Origin: Rodentibacter haemolyticus
GTDB taxonomy: Bacteria; Pseudomonadota; Gammaproteobacteria; Enterobacterales; Pasteurellaceae
Assembly (NCBI RefSeq): GCF_015356115.1
Contig: NZ_CP063056.1
Span: forward strand, 1,364,001 to 1,428,000
Length of the DNA stretch: 64,000 nucleotides
Direction: 5' to 3'
Positions 34,497 to 45,800 of the stretch are shown piece by piece (position 1 is the first letter of the stretch; each line of letters begins with the position of its first letter). Both the position numbers and the translations under genes were made by a program. Below the pieces are notes generated by a model. It saw only the letters and a list, made by a program, of their open reading frames with translations, searched no databases and was not told where the DNA came from.

Positions 34497-36161
34497 ATGA
34501 ACAATTTAATTAAATTTAGCTTAACTCTTGTTGCTGCAGGTATTTTAGCTGCTTGTAGTTCATCAGGCGGTTCAAGCAATGCAGAAGCAGAGAAAGCTGC
34601 ACAACAGCAAGCGGAAGCTGCAAAAAAAGCAGAAGCGGAAAAAGCTGCGGCAGAAAAAGCTGCTGCAGAAGCTCAAGCAAAAAAAGATAATGCAGTTGTT
34701 AACCGCGGTGGTAAATTTGTAAATAAAAATGGTTCAGACCTTATTTTAGATAACGATGCTAAAGGTGAACATTTGGATCGTTTGTCTAACACAGCTGAAA
34801 TGACCGTTCCATTCGAAACTTATAGTGATGGTAGTGCTTCTGCTTCAGCCCGTTTAGATACGGTTGTGGTTGGTACACCTAATCCGAATCAAAAATCTTC
34901 AAAATTAGGTTATGTTGAGGATTTTGATTTTGTAGGCAATACGGCAAACAACGGTGAAACCACTTTATCAACAATCTATCTTGTAAATGAAAACGATACG
35001 ACCGATGCATCTAAAACTACAGTCGGTGGAACTGCTCGTGCTAAAACTGAAACCAAAACAGCAACTGCGGGAACAGAAGCCGGTAAAGCGTTTGTTTATG
35101 ATAACCAAGACCGTGTAGATTATACCAACCACGGAACAACCGGTGGACGCAGTGATGTTGTATTAAAAGACTCTGTAGCCGAAGTTTATGGACACCGTAC
35201 TTTCGCTCAAGATTATACGACAAATACCGAAAATGGTACTAAATATGGTAACAAAGCAAATCAAAGCAACTTACCTTTAGTTACGGCTAAAACCGACCGT
35301 TTAGGTAATACTTATTTTGAAGCTCATCAAGTGAGCACTAAAGATGGTGTGACAACAGTAAGAAACGCATTAGGACACGAAAATACAGGTACAGCGGATA
35401 GCTATACCGGAGCGACATTACAACGCGTTCAATACGGTCGTGTTACTTCTTCATTAAATGATTCTGCTTATTTAGAAAATCAAAGACTTTATAAAGACGG
35501 TGTTGCACCAAATAGCTTCGTTGTAAATTATGGTGAATACGGTGATAGAGGTACAGAAAATAACTACTTCTATCGTGGTGTACAACCAACAACTAAAGAA
35601 GAGTTAGCAAAATTATCCGGTACTTTAACTTACCAAGGTCACGCTGTTGCATTTGGTTTACATAATCCGGCAACAGACGGTGTAACCGGTCCTGTTACTA
35701 CAACAACTGATGGTGCAGATAACCCGGCTAACGCAATCTCAGCAAAACCTTCTGTGACTACAACGACTCCTGCACCTGAGAATTGGGCATTAAAATCAGG
35801 TCACCACGTACAAGCAACAGTTGATTTAGCAACTAAAGCGGTAAGCGGTAGCGTTTATGATGTTTATCAAAAAGCAAATAATGTTGACCGTGTTCAAACT
35901 TTAGCAACCTTCAAAGGTGATGTTGCTGCACAAGGTAATATCGCAGGTACTTCTGCTAAAGCATACGGCGATAAATCAACAGGTTCTTTCCAAGCTAACT
36001 TATTTGGTCCGCAAGCTCAAGAGTTAGGTGGTTCTATTGTTTCTGATGCGAAAGATGCGAATAAATGGGGTGCAGTATTCGGTGCGGTTAAAACCGGCGG
36101 TCCTGCTACATTAGACAATCCATTTGCTGCATCAACAGATAAAAATAAAACTTCTAACTAA
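34497..36161 (+). CDS. Slam-dependent surface lipoprotein (TbpB/fHbp-like barrel)
   Basis: 554 aa. Lipoprotein signal with lipobox ILAAC (Cys20). Next is an Ala/Glu/Lys-rich rigid helix (about residues 28-62), then a long beta-rich body. The C-terminal motif (GSFQANLFGPQAQELGG ... WGAVFGAVK) is the 8-strand barrel signature of transferrin-binding protein B and factor H-binding protein type lipoproteins, the known clients of Slam. A Slam gene follows directly, so the pair probably forms a surface display system. Ligand unknown: heme, transferrin, hemoglobin or complement factors are possible by analogy only. The gene start has no obvious Fur site. Confidence 0.8.
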   Translation: MNNLIKFSLTLVAAGILAACSSSGGSSNAEAEKAAQQQAEAAKKAEAEKAAAEKAAAEAQAKKDNAVVNRGGKFVNKNGSDLILDNDAKGEHLDRLSNTAEMTVPFETYSDGSASASARLDTVVVGTPNPNQKSSKLGYVEDFDFVGNTANNGETTLSTIYLVNENDTTDASKTTVGGTARAKTETKTATAGTEAGKAFVYDNQDRVDYTNHGTTGGRSDVVLKDSVAEVYGHRTFAQDYTTNTENGTKYGNKANQSNLPLVTAKTDRLGNTYFEAHQVSTKDGVTTVRNALGHENTGTADSYTGATLQRVQYGRVTSSLNDSAYLENQRLYKDGVAPNSFVVNYGEYGDRGTENNYFYRGVQPTTKEELAKLSGTLTYQGHAVAFGLHNPATDGVTGPVTTTTDGADNPANAISAKPSVTTTTPAPENWALKSGHHVQATVDLATKAVSGSVYDVYQKANNVDRVQTLATFKGDVAAQGNIAGTSAKAYGDKSTGSFQANLFGPQAQELGGSIVSDAKDANKWGAVFGAVKTGGPATLDNPFAASTDKNKTSN

Positions 36162-36180
36162 TTTGGGGTTTTTATTCGTA

Positions 36181-36211
36181 AACAGTCCACTTTAAGGTGG
36201 GCTGTTTTTTT
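36181..36211 (+). terminator. Terminator or attenuator between surface lipoprotein and Slam genes
   Basis: Stem AACAGTCCAC / GTGGGCTGTT (one G-U pair) with a 6-nt loop, followed by T residues, 20 bp after the lipoprotein stop and 22 bp before the Slam ATG. Partial read-through would give much substrate and little translocator. Confidence 0.75.
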
Positions 36212-36232
36212 CTATAACATAAGAAGGTCGTT

Positions 36233-37705
36233 ATGAAAAAATATTCCCTCTCCATTGTATTTGGTATGTTATTAACATTGCCTCATTTTAGTTATGCTCA
36301 AACCGTTAATATACGAGATGTTGAAAAAACAAAAATTGAAACGGATAAAATTAATACTAAAACGGTTAAAGAAGATCTACTACGACAAGAAACGTTAAGT
36401 AGCGATCAAGAATTTAAATTATCTGAAAATGCCAAAGCAGATTTAGTGAAAAATTCAGAACAATTAGAACAAGCGATTGTTCAAGCGCTTATTTATCGTA
36501 ATACGAAAGCATTACCTGAATTAATTTCAGTATATCGTCAGGTTAGTGATCGAGATGATTCATTAATTGAATGGGCAGATGCTATTCTAGCAATTAATAA
36601 TGATCTTGACGAATCTATAAAAATTTACCGTAAACTTATTTCGGCTTTTCCTGATAATTCTTTTATTCGTTATCAACTTGCCGAAACTTTATTCTTTAAC
36701 CAAGAATATGAAGCTTCAAAAGCTCAATTTGAAAAAATTAGAACAACAGTTTCTAATCCTCAAGATGTAGAAGTTATCAATCGCTATATTGATGTGATTA
36801 ATTCTAAAGAACAATGGAATTTTTCATTCGGAACAACTTTTTTAAATGACCCTAATCTTGCCAATGCTGCTGATGAAGGCACGCAAATGATTTTACAAAA
36901 TGGCGCGGTGCTTACCTATAATACACCAAAGCAAAAGGGACAGGGTATTTCGGCTTGGTTCGGAGCGGATAAACAATGGGCATTATCTAATGGAAAATAT
37001 TTAAAGCTTAGCTCGGGAATGAGTGGGAAATATTATTGGGATAATAAACGTTATAATGATTTAGATGCCAATATAGGTCTAGGTTTAGGATATTCAAATG
37101 CTAAGTTTAATATTGAATTTATGCCGCGTATTTATAAAAGATGGTATGCAGGTGGATATAATTATGGCAATGCACTTAAGCGTTATTCAACCAATTATGG
37201 GGCAAGTTTAACCACCAATTATTGGTTAACACAAAAATTAAAATATACTTTTAGCTATAGTTTTGGTTATGATAAATATGATAGGGAAGTGAATGCTAAT
37301 CAATATGATGGTCCGGCTCATTATCTTACGAATGCCTTATCTTATTTACCAAGTGCAAAACAATATTGGATGCTTGCATTAGATCTTTCTCATAAAAAGG
37401 CTAAAGATCGTAGTAACGCTTATTCCCGTTATGGAACGCGTTTGGTTTGGGGGCAAGAATGGCCGCTAGGAATATCCAGCTCGATTTCTTTAGGTATAGC
37501 AAAACGTAACTATAAAGAAGCGAGTTTCCTAGGTAAACAAGAAAATAAAGAATATTCATCCGGCATTTCTTTGTGGCATAAAGAAATTCATTATGCGGGT
37601 TTTACACCTAGAGTTACTTGGAATTACACGAAAACCGATAGTAATATTCCATTTTATAGCTATGATAAATCTCAGGTATTTATTGAAGCAAGCAGAACAT
37701 TTTAA
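36233..37705 (+). CDS. Surface lipoprotein assembly modulator (Slam)
   Basis: Outer-membrane protein that moves lipoproteins to the cell surface (type XI-like secretion). 490 aa: signal peptide (MKKYSLSIVFGMLLTLPHFSYA), an N-terminal TPR-like helical domain at about residues 60-185 (IYRKLISAFPDNSFIRYQLA, FNQEYEASKAQFEKI), then the DUF560-type barrel beginning WNFSFGTTFLNDPNLANA and ending in Phe. Length and domain order match Neisseria Slam. The preceding gene is its likely client. A strong terminator follows. Confidence 0.88.
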   Translation: MKKYSLSIVFGMLLTLPHFSYAQTVNIRDVEKTKIETDKINTKTVKEDLLRQETLSSDQEFKLSENAKADLVKNSEQLEQAIVQALIYRNTKALPELISVYRQVSDRDDSLIEWADAILAINNDLDESIKIYRKLISAFPDNSFIRYQLAETLFFNQEYEASKAQFEKIRTTVSNPQDVEVINRYIDVINSKEQWNFSFGTTFLNDPNLANAADEGTQMILQNGAVLTYNTPKQKGQGISAWFGADKQWALSNGKYLKLSSGMSGKYYWDNKRYNDLDANIGLGLGYSNAKFNIEFMPRIYKRWYAGGYNYGNALKRYSTNYGASLTTNYWLTQKLKYTFSYSFGYDKYDREVNANQYDGPAHYLTNALSYLPSAKQYWMLALDLSHKKAKDRSNAYSRYGTRLVWGQEWPLGISSSISLGIAKRNYKEASFLGKQENKEYSSGISLWHKEIHYAGFTPRVTWNYTKTDSNIPFYSYDKSQVFIEASRTF

Positions 37706-37719
37706 GTTTTAATATATAA

Positions 37720-37766
37720 AACAAGCGTTTCCTAAGTAAATTTAAATAGGAAACGCTTGTTTTTTT
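37720..37766 (+). terminator. Terminator of the Slam gene
   Basis: A perfect 14-bp stem (ACAAGCGTTTCCTA, 37721-37734; TAGGAAACGCTTGT, 37747-37760) followed by six T. The remaining ~260 bp up to cdiB hold no gene and no motif I recognise. Confidence 0.9.
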
Positions 37767-38025
37767 GTATCTATTATTTTTATCATAATCAAACATATTT
37801 ATAGAATGAATCAATCATTCTCTTTGAACTATTTAAGGATGTAAATAAATTACAAATCGGTAATTGATATCATTATGGGAAGCTGGTAGAACATCACATA
37901 TCTTGAAAAGATAGCGGTATAAATATAACAAAAACAACCTGTTATTTATCTATTTCTCATTTGATATGCCACAAATAATCATATAGAATCCGAACTCATT
38001 GATTAAGTGAACCGAATATAAAATT

Positions 38026-39780
38026 ATGGGCTTTCAACAAAAATTCCTTAGCATACTGTTTTCCGTTGTCTCAATTACCGTTTGGGCGAATCAGCCTCCG
38101 AGTTTATCAGAATTAAACCGACTTGATGCGAGCCAGCAACAGAGGCAACAGCAGTATCAACAATCGAAAGATCAACAATTACAGCGGCAGACCGATATTC
38201 GATTAGATAATGATGTTAAAGAACCCTTCTCATTTTTAAAACAAGAATCACCTTGTTACCCTATTTCCCAAATCTCTTTGAGCGATTACGGCTCAACATC
38301 ATCAACAAGCCGATTTCAATGGGCATTAGATAAAGCTTCGAATGACTTAAAATTGACCTTACCTCACTGTTTTGGTGGTGAGGGATTAGGTATTTTAATG
38401 AAGCAAGTTCAAAACAATATTATTGAGAAAGGTTATGTGACAACGCGAGTCGTTACAGAGGAACAGGATTTGCGTGACGGTAAGCTAAATTTAACCGTAA
38501 TTTTAGGTAAAGTGCGTAATACGATTGTTGCTGATAGTAGCATTGTTATCTCACCATTTACCAAACTTCGTGCTTTGACAGGTTTTACCTTTGGAAAAGG
38601 TGATCTTTTAAATGTGCGTGATATTGAACAGACTCTTGAAAATCTAAAACGTGTGCCTACGGTAGATGCTAATATTGAAATTTTACCAAGTGAAGATGAT
38701 TTTGCTTCAGTCGGTGAAAGTGATCTAAAAATCAGTTATACACAACAATTTCCTTTTCGATTGAATTTAGGGCTGGATGATGCGGGCTCTACCTCAACAG
38801 GAAAGTTTCAAGCCGGCGGTACGTTATCCATTGATAATATTTTTTCAGCGAATGATCTTTTCTATACTTCTTTCACTCATAGTTTAAAAACAAATAATGA
38901 TGATAAAGGCAGTCGAGCCAGTAAAAATCTCACTTTCTATTATTCCGTTCCGTTCGGTTATTGGACGTTATCCGCTTCACAAATATATAACCGCTATCAT
39001 CAAGCTGTTTTTGGTGCCTTTGATAATATTTATATGTATTCAGGTAAAAGCAATACGACTAAAGCAACGCTTTCCTATTTACTTTATCGGGATAGTAAAC
39101 GTAAAACGTCAGTATCAGGGGGTTTTTGGTCCCGCCAATCAAGAAACTATGTCGATGGTGGCGAAGTTGATGTACAAAAACGCCGTATGGCCGGTTGGGA
39201 AGCCGGCTTCTCTCATAAAGAATATATAGGGGAGGCAACCCTTGAATTATCCGCAAACTATAAGCGAGGAACAGGTGCAAGGAGGGCATTATCCGCACCG
39301 GAAGAACTTTGGAACGAAGGAACATCACGCCCACGTATTATCACTGCATCAATTAATTTCACCCGGCCTTTTATGCTGGGGAAACAGCCGTGGCAATTTA
39401 ATACAAGCTGGAACGCTCAATGGAATAAAACGCCGCTTATTCCACAAGATAGATTTAGTATCGGTGGGCGTTATACCGTACGTGGATTTGATGGAGAATT
39501 AACTCTTTCGGGCGAACGTGGTTGGCTATGGCGAAATGAATTGGCTTGGAATGTGAATTCGCTTAGTCATCAACTCTATACCGCCTTAGATGGTGGTCGA
39601 GTGATGGGGCGATCTGCTCAAGAACGGTTAGGACATCATTTAATGGGAGCGGCGTTAGGTTTGCGTGGTAATATTCACAACTTATCTTATGATGTTTTTA
39701 TCGGCACACCTATCAGTAAACCGAATGGATTTAAAACATCCCATACCGTTGCCGGCTTTAGTTTAAATTACGCTTTTTAG
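38026..39780 (+). CDS. cdiB: CdiB/ShlB-family two-partner secretion transporter
   Basis: Outer-membrane Omp85-type transporter exporting the CdiA protein encoded next. 584 aa: signal peptide (about residues 1-21), a Gln-rich plug helix region (ASQQQRQQQYQQSKDQQLQ), two POTRA domains (LSDYGSTSSTSRFQW; VRNTIVADSSIVIS), and a 16-strand barrel with the lid-loop tip VRGF near residue 484, ending YAF. The pairing with a VENN-type effector marks it as CdiB rather than a hemolysin or hemopexin transporter. 56 bp upstream of cdiA. Confidence 0.92.
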   Translation: MGFQQKFLSILFSVVSITVWANQPPSLSELNRLDASQQQRQQQYQQSKDQQLQRQTDIRLDNDVKEPFSFLKQESPCYPISQISLSDYGSTSSTSRFQWALDKASNDLKLTLPHCFGGEGLGILMKQVQNNIIEKGYVTTRVVTEEQDLRDGKLNLTVILGKVRNTIVADSSIVISPFTKLRALTGFTFGKGDLLNVRDIEQTLENLKRVPTVDANIEILPSEDDFASVGESDLKISYTQQFPFRLNLGLDDAGSTSTGKFQAGGTLSIDNIFSANDLFYTSFTHSLKTNNDDKGSRASKNLTFYYSVPFGYWTLSASQIYNRYHQAVFGAFDNIYMYSGKSNTTKATLSYLLYRDSKRKTSVSGGFWSRQSRNYVDGGEVDVQKRRMAGWEAGFSHKEYIGEATLELSANYKRGTGARRALSAPEELWNEGTSRPRIITASINFTRPFMLGKQPWQFNTSWNAQWNKTPLIPQDRFSIGGRYTVRGFDGELTLSGERGWLWRNELAWNVNSLSHQLYTALDGGRVMGRSAQERLGHHLMGAALGLRGNIHNLSYDVFIGTPISKPNGFKTSHTVAGFSLNYAF

Positions 39781-39836
39781 TATCGGACAAACGTCCTTAC
39801 TTGTTAACAATAGTAATAAATAAAATAGGATTAAAT

Positions 39837-42800
39837 ATGAATAAACAATGCTTCCGTGTCATTTTCAGTAAAACTTTACAACGTTTAGTAGTGGTATCAG
39901 AACTTGCTAAATCGGAAGGTAAATCTACCGAACAAACCTCACTTGGTTTTCCGCAAATCTTTGCCAAAATTCGACCTCTTACTTTTAGCCTGTTTTGTGC
40001 CTTAGGCTTTGTGGCATTTTCTGAGAATGTGCTTGCGGAAACCTTGATTATTCAAGCGGATAAAAGCGCACCGAAAAACCAACAACCCATTGTGTTGCAA
40101 ACTGCCAACGGTTTACCGCAAGTTAATATTCAAACCCCGAATGATAAAGGGCTGTCTCATAATAAATACAACCATTTTAATGTGGATACCAAAGGCGCAA
40201 TTCTAAACAATAGCCGCACCAATACCCAAACACAACAAGGTGGCTGGATACAAGGCAACCCTTATCTTGCTCGTGGTGAAGCCAAGGTGATCTTAAATGA
40301 AGTCACTTCCAATAATCCGAGTCAGTTGAAAGGCTATCTGGAAGTAGCGGGTAAAAAAGCGGATGTGATTATCGCCAATCCTAACGGTATTTATTGTGAA
40401 GGTTGCGGCGTAATTAATTCTGACCGCACTACCTTTACTACGGGGAAACCACAAATTCAAAATGGTAACCTTGAAAGTTTTGTGGTGGAAAAAGGCAAAG
40501 TTAAAGTTTCAGGTAAAGGATTGGATAACAGTCGTGTAGATTATACGGAAATTCTGGCAAGAGAGACGGAAGCCAATGCTGGAATCTGGTCGAAGAAAGA
40601 AACAAAAGTTATCACAGGTAAGAATACGATTAAGCGCTCAAGCAGCACTGAAGATTTACAAATTATTCATACTTCCCAAACGCTTGCTGAGGAAAATCAA
40701 CCTAAATTTGCCGTGGATGTCGGTGAATTAGGTGGAATGTACTCGGGAAAAATCCATCTTATCGGTACGGAAAAGGGTGTTGGAGTGCGTAATGCAGGGC
40801 ATATCGGTGCGAGCGCTGAAACCTTAAAAATTGATAGTCAGGGACGTATTGTAAACACCGGTACGCTTAATGCGAATAAATCCGTTACCCTTACGGCAAG
40901 CCAAGATATTGAGAACAAAGGGAAAATAGAGAATAAACAAGGCGATATTCAACTGACGACCCCGGCCAATATTCAAAATGACGGTACTATTGTCGCTCGT
41001 GGCGGTAATATTCTGAAAAATGCGGCACAAGATATTACGCAGCAGGGTGAAACCCTTGCACGTGGCGAAGTTATCTACCAAGCGAAAAATGTGAATGCTT
41101 CAACCGGCTCATTAATTGCGGCGGATGTTGATGTTCAAGACACGGCAAAGGGCGAAGCACGAACACTCGCAAAAATGTCCGCTCAGGGTAAAAATATCAG
41201 GATTAAAGCCTCACAGAAAGCGACTTTACAAGGTAAAAATATCGCATCAGGTAAAATCGATGTAGCTGCTTCAGAAGCCGATTTAGATCATAGTCGCACC
41301 TTAGCCCGCTCAATCTCTGTTGATGCTTCTCAAGGTAAAATCCAAGCCAATCAAGCCGAACTTATCGCAGAAAAAGATTTAAAATTAAATACGCCGACAT
41401 TGCTTGAAACACAGGAAAGTTATCTAAAAGCAGAACGTATTACGACCACTCAACCTTCCCTTAATACAAGAAAAGCTACTTGGGAACAAACCGGCTCAAG
41501 TGAGTTGAAGCTTGAAGTCAGGGATAAACTCCAAAATCAAGGCGGTACCTTTAAAAACCAAGGGGATATCACGGTTAAAGCGAAAGGGATGGATAGCCGA
41601 CAAGGGCGTTTCATTGCCAAGGGTAAACTCCATATTGATACCGCAAAAGAGAAAGTGGATTCCACCTCAGGGGTGATGTTTGCCAATCAAGGGATTCAGA
41701 TTGCCGCAGGGGAATTACTCAACGATGAAGGTCTGATTCAATCAAATCAAAATATAACGATTAATACTCAGGGGCAAGCTCTCTCGAATCAACACACTTT
41801 AACGAAAGAACAAGATAAAGGGATTGTGGCTCTGGGCGAAATTAATATTCAGTCGGCTGATTTATCCAATCAACAAGGCCGTATCGTTAGTGCCGGCAAA
41901 CAGCATTTAAATACCACCGCAGAGATTAACAACCAACAAGGTTTAATTTATACGCAAGAAGATCTCGATTTAAAAACGACTAACCTGACGAATAATCAAG
42001 GTCAAATATATGCCATTAAACAGGCGAAATTGACATTATCCGGCAATTTAAATCAGCAAAGTGCGGTCATTAATGCGGATAAAGTTACGCTCTCAGCCCA
42101 AAATATTAAGAGTACGAACAAAAGCCAAATTGTTGCAAATAGCATAACATTAACGGTTGCTCATCAATTAGAAAACTTGAACAGCCTTATTCAAGCGGAT
42201 ACGGATTCTTTAAAGATTTCAAGTCAGGCAGTGGATAATACAAAAGGTGAAATCGGTAGTTTACAAAATAAGGTGGCGATTGATACCCGTCAGCAAAACC
42301 TCGCTAATCAGGATGGGGTAATTTATGCCGGCACGGATCTCAATTTAAATTCAGGTATTCTCAATAACAATAATGGTTCGATTGTTGCAAAAAATAACTT
42401 GAATGCCACGATTAGCCATCTTTACCAACAAAAAGGCACGGTTAAAGCGGAGCAGTCATTAAATGTTTCAGCAAGTAGTGAGATTGTTTCCACTCAACAC
42501 AGTCAATTGGCCGGACAGAACATTAACATTATGACAGCCGGGCAATTAGATAATCAACAAGCTGAAATTATTGCCGGAAATAATGCCGTCATTCGTAGTA
42601 AACAGTTAGATAATACCCATGCGGCGATTATTGCAGAGCAAGGTAATCTTGATATTGATACGCATAAACAGACATTTGCCAACCGACAAGGTAAGGTCAG
42701 TGCCGGGGCGAATCTGACTCTTCAAAGCGGTCAATTAGACAACCAAGCCGGCTTGATCCAAAGCCGTCAGGATATGCTGATTAACACCCATCAGGGCAAC

Positions 42801-45800
42801 TTAAATAACCAAGAAACGAAGGGTCAATCACAATTTACGGATCAGGCACAAAATAAAGGCCTCATTTCATTAGGTAAATTGGTTGTAAACACACAACAAT
42901 TGTTGAATCAACAAGGCTATGTGTTAAGCCAAGATCATCAAACCATTTTGGCACAAGCTATACAAAATGATTCGGCCGTGCTGTCTTCGCTTAGTTCTCA
43001 AAAAGTGGCAGTCGCTCAAGACATCAGCAATAAACAAGGCAGAATAAGTGCCGAATCTGCAACCATTACAGCACAATCTATTGATAGCACATCAGGCTTA
43101 TTACAAGGCAATTCGTCCCTTAATATCCAACTTTTAGGTGATTTAAATAACCAAGAAGGGCGGATTAAGGCAAATGATAAGGTTGAAATTCAAGCAAACC
43201 GCTTAAACAACCAAAAAGGAAATGTGAACGCCATTACAGGTCATTTATTGCTTTCAACGGTGGAAAAACTCAATAACACCTTTGGTTATCTCACTGCTAA
43301 ACAAAGCATAAATATTCTTGCAAATGGAATAAATAATTATCAGGGTACTGTATATAACGAACAAAGTTTACTTCACCTCAACTTAAAACACCAAGCACTG
43401 GAAAACCAACAAGGTAAGGTGATTGGCAAAGAAAATCTACTTATTGAAAGTGGAGTAATCACGAATCACAACGGGGCGATTTATGCAGAGAAACAGGGAA
43501 GCCTTCAAGTTATCGGTGCGATAGATAATCAACAAAACGGCAAAATTCATGGTTTAGGTGAAATATCTATTCAGGCGAATCATGTAGATAACCGTGGTGG
43601 AGAGGTTCGCACAACAGATCAGCTGACGTTAAATGTCACAACCGGTATCAACAATCAAAAAGTGGGTACAACGGGTTCATTTATTGAAAGTGGCAATGTT
43701 TTAAACATAAATACCAATACGCTTGATAATAGTAATACCAAAGCAACATCGGAAAAAATGAGCCAAGGTATTTTAGCGGCAAAATTGAACATTTCCGCTC
43801 AATCTATTGATAATCGACAAGGACAACTTCATAGCCACGAGCAGAGCCACTTCGCCGTACAGAAAAACTTAGATAATCGCCAAGGTAAAGTGACGGGAAG
43901 CGGAGCGGTTTCAATTGAAGGTGAAAAACTACAGATTGATAACCAAAAGGGACGTTTACAAGCCAAAGACAGCCTGTCAATTGTTGCCGATGAAGTGACG
44001 ACCAATGGACATATTGAGGCGAACACCGTCCGCATTCAGCAACAACAAGATTTTATTACCGGCAACGCCATTAATGCGAACAGTCATCTTGCGATTACAA
44101 CGAAAGGCAATCTTATTAATCAACATCATTTGTATGCCGATGAAAGTGTTGTCTTGAAAGCGAATCATATTACTAACAATGTTGATAGCAGAATAAGCAG
44201 TGCAAACACTCAAATTACCGCTCAAGGCAATCTCATCAATGAGGGGCTGATTAATAGTGTGAGTCCGACAGACAATGCCCAAACCGTGGTGAAAGCGGGC
44301 GGACTTCTACTCAACACGGGTAAGGGGCGTATTTATGGTGATAACATTGCCTTACAGGCGGATAGGATTGAAAACAGGGACAAAGATTACGGCAATGGCG
44401 AAATAAAATCTGCCGTTGTTGCTTCCCGTGGTCGTTTGGATATTGCCGCCCGTGAGATTGATAACAATACGGCACATTATTTATCCGACCATCAAGTCGG
44501 TGCAACGCTATTTAGTATAGGTGAGATGACCTTTGGGCGTATCTTAAATGCAGAAAATCGTGCCGAGGGCAATGCCGAGGTATTACGCAATAACAGCAGT
44601 GTATTGGAATCCGAAGGACATATTCACCTCAACATCAACCGAATCCATAACAATAATACGCACTTTGTGGTGGAGCATGTGAAAACCGGTAATCCGAACA
44701 ACGATATCACCTTAATAAAAGATAAAACCAAATCAATAAATGCACACTATATTATCCCTAAAGGGGATGGAAAGTTGCCTAGTAAATTCATTAATACATC
44801 CGATAAAGAGAAAGGAGAACTTTCAAATAGTCCGTATATTCCAATGAAATTTCTTCGCTGGGCGGGATTTAGCCGTGCTGGGCAACTCGTCTATGAAAGT
44901 GATGGTACCAAACCAACCGAATTGAAAGCAGGCGATAAAATCACACCGGATATGGTATTGGCTACCCGTAATCAAATGGACTGTAGAGAATATACAGAGG
45001 GTAAAACAAGCTGTAGTTATGCGCCTGCCGGTCAATATGGACCTGATAGCCCTATTTGGGCGCATTTCAATGCTACCGCACCGGCAGAAGCAGCACCTGC
45101 ATTCCCGTTTGATAAATTAGAAGCTCAACCTTGGTATCGGGAGGAGGACTGGTTTTCATTTGATAGCTCCACGGAAGAAAATGATACCTTTATCCCTCCT
45201 AAAGATCCGGGCGGTCCTCCGGTCAAACCGGTGAAAAGGTTTTTTGAAAGTGAAGCTAAATATCAAAAAAGATTGGCTGAATATGAAGCCCAACTTGCCG
45301 CTTATCCATTAGCAAAAGAAAAATGGGAGTTTTATCAACAAAATATTGCACCTTATACTCTTTGGGAAGAAAAATACAAGAAAGATATTGAAAAAGTTGA
45401 TAAAGGTATTTTAGAGCATAACCAAGCACGGATGAATAAATTAGGTCTCCCGTATTATCGTAACTTTTGGGATATTAAATTTACTCATCATCGTGAAGAT
45501 GAAAGTAAAGTGCTGAAAACCGTACCTGGACAAATTTTAGCCGGTGGCACGTTATATTCGAACAGCCATGACTTTAAGAATGAACGCAGTACGGTCATTT
45601 CCGGGCAAGAAATGCGTTTAGCGAGTAACGTGAGTAATAAAAGCGAAGAGGGTTTGCATCGGGTTACGGATACCGGTACAAGTCAATATACCTATAGCCG
45701 TTGGCGTGGCGGCTTCAAACGTTATCATCAACGTAAATGGGATGGAGTAAATGACTATACCCGCATCATCGAAACCCCATTTGATATGGATGTTGTACGC

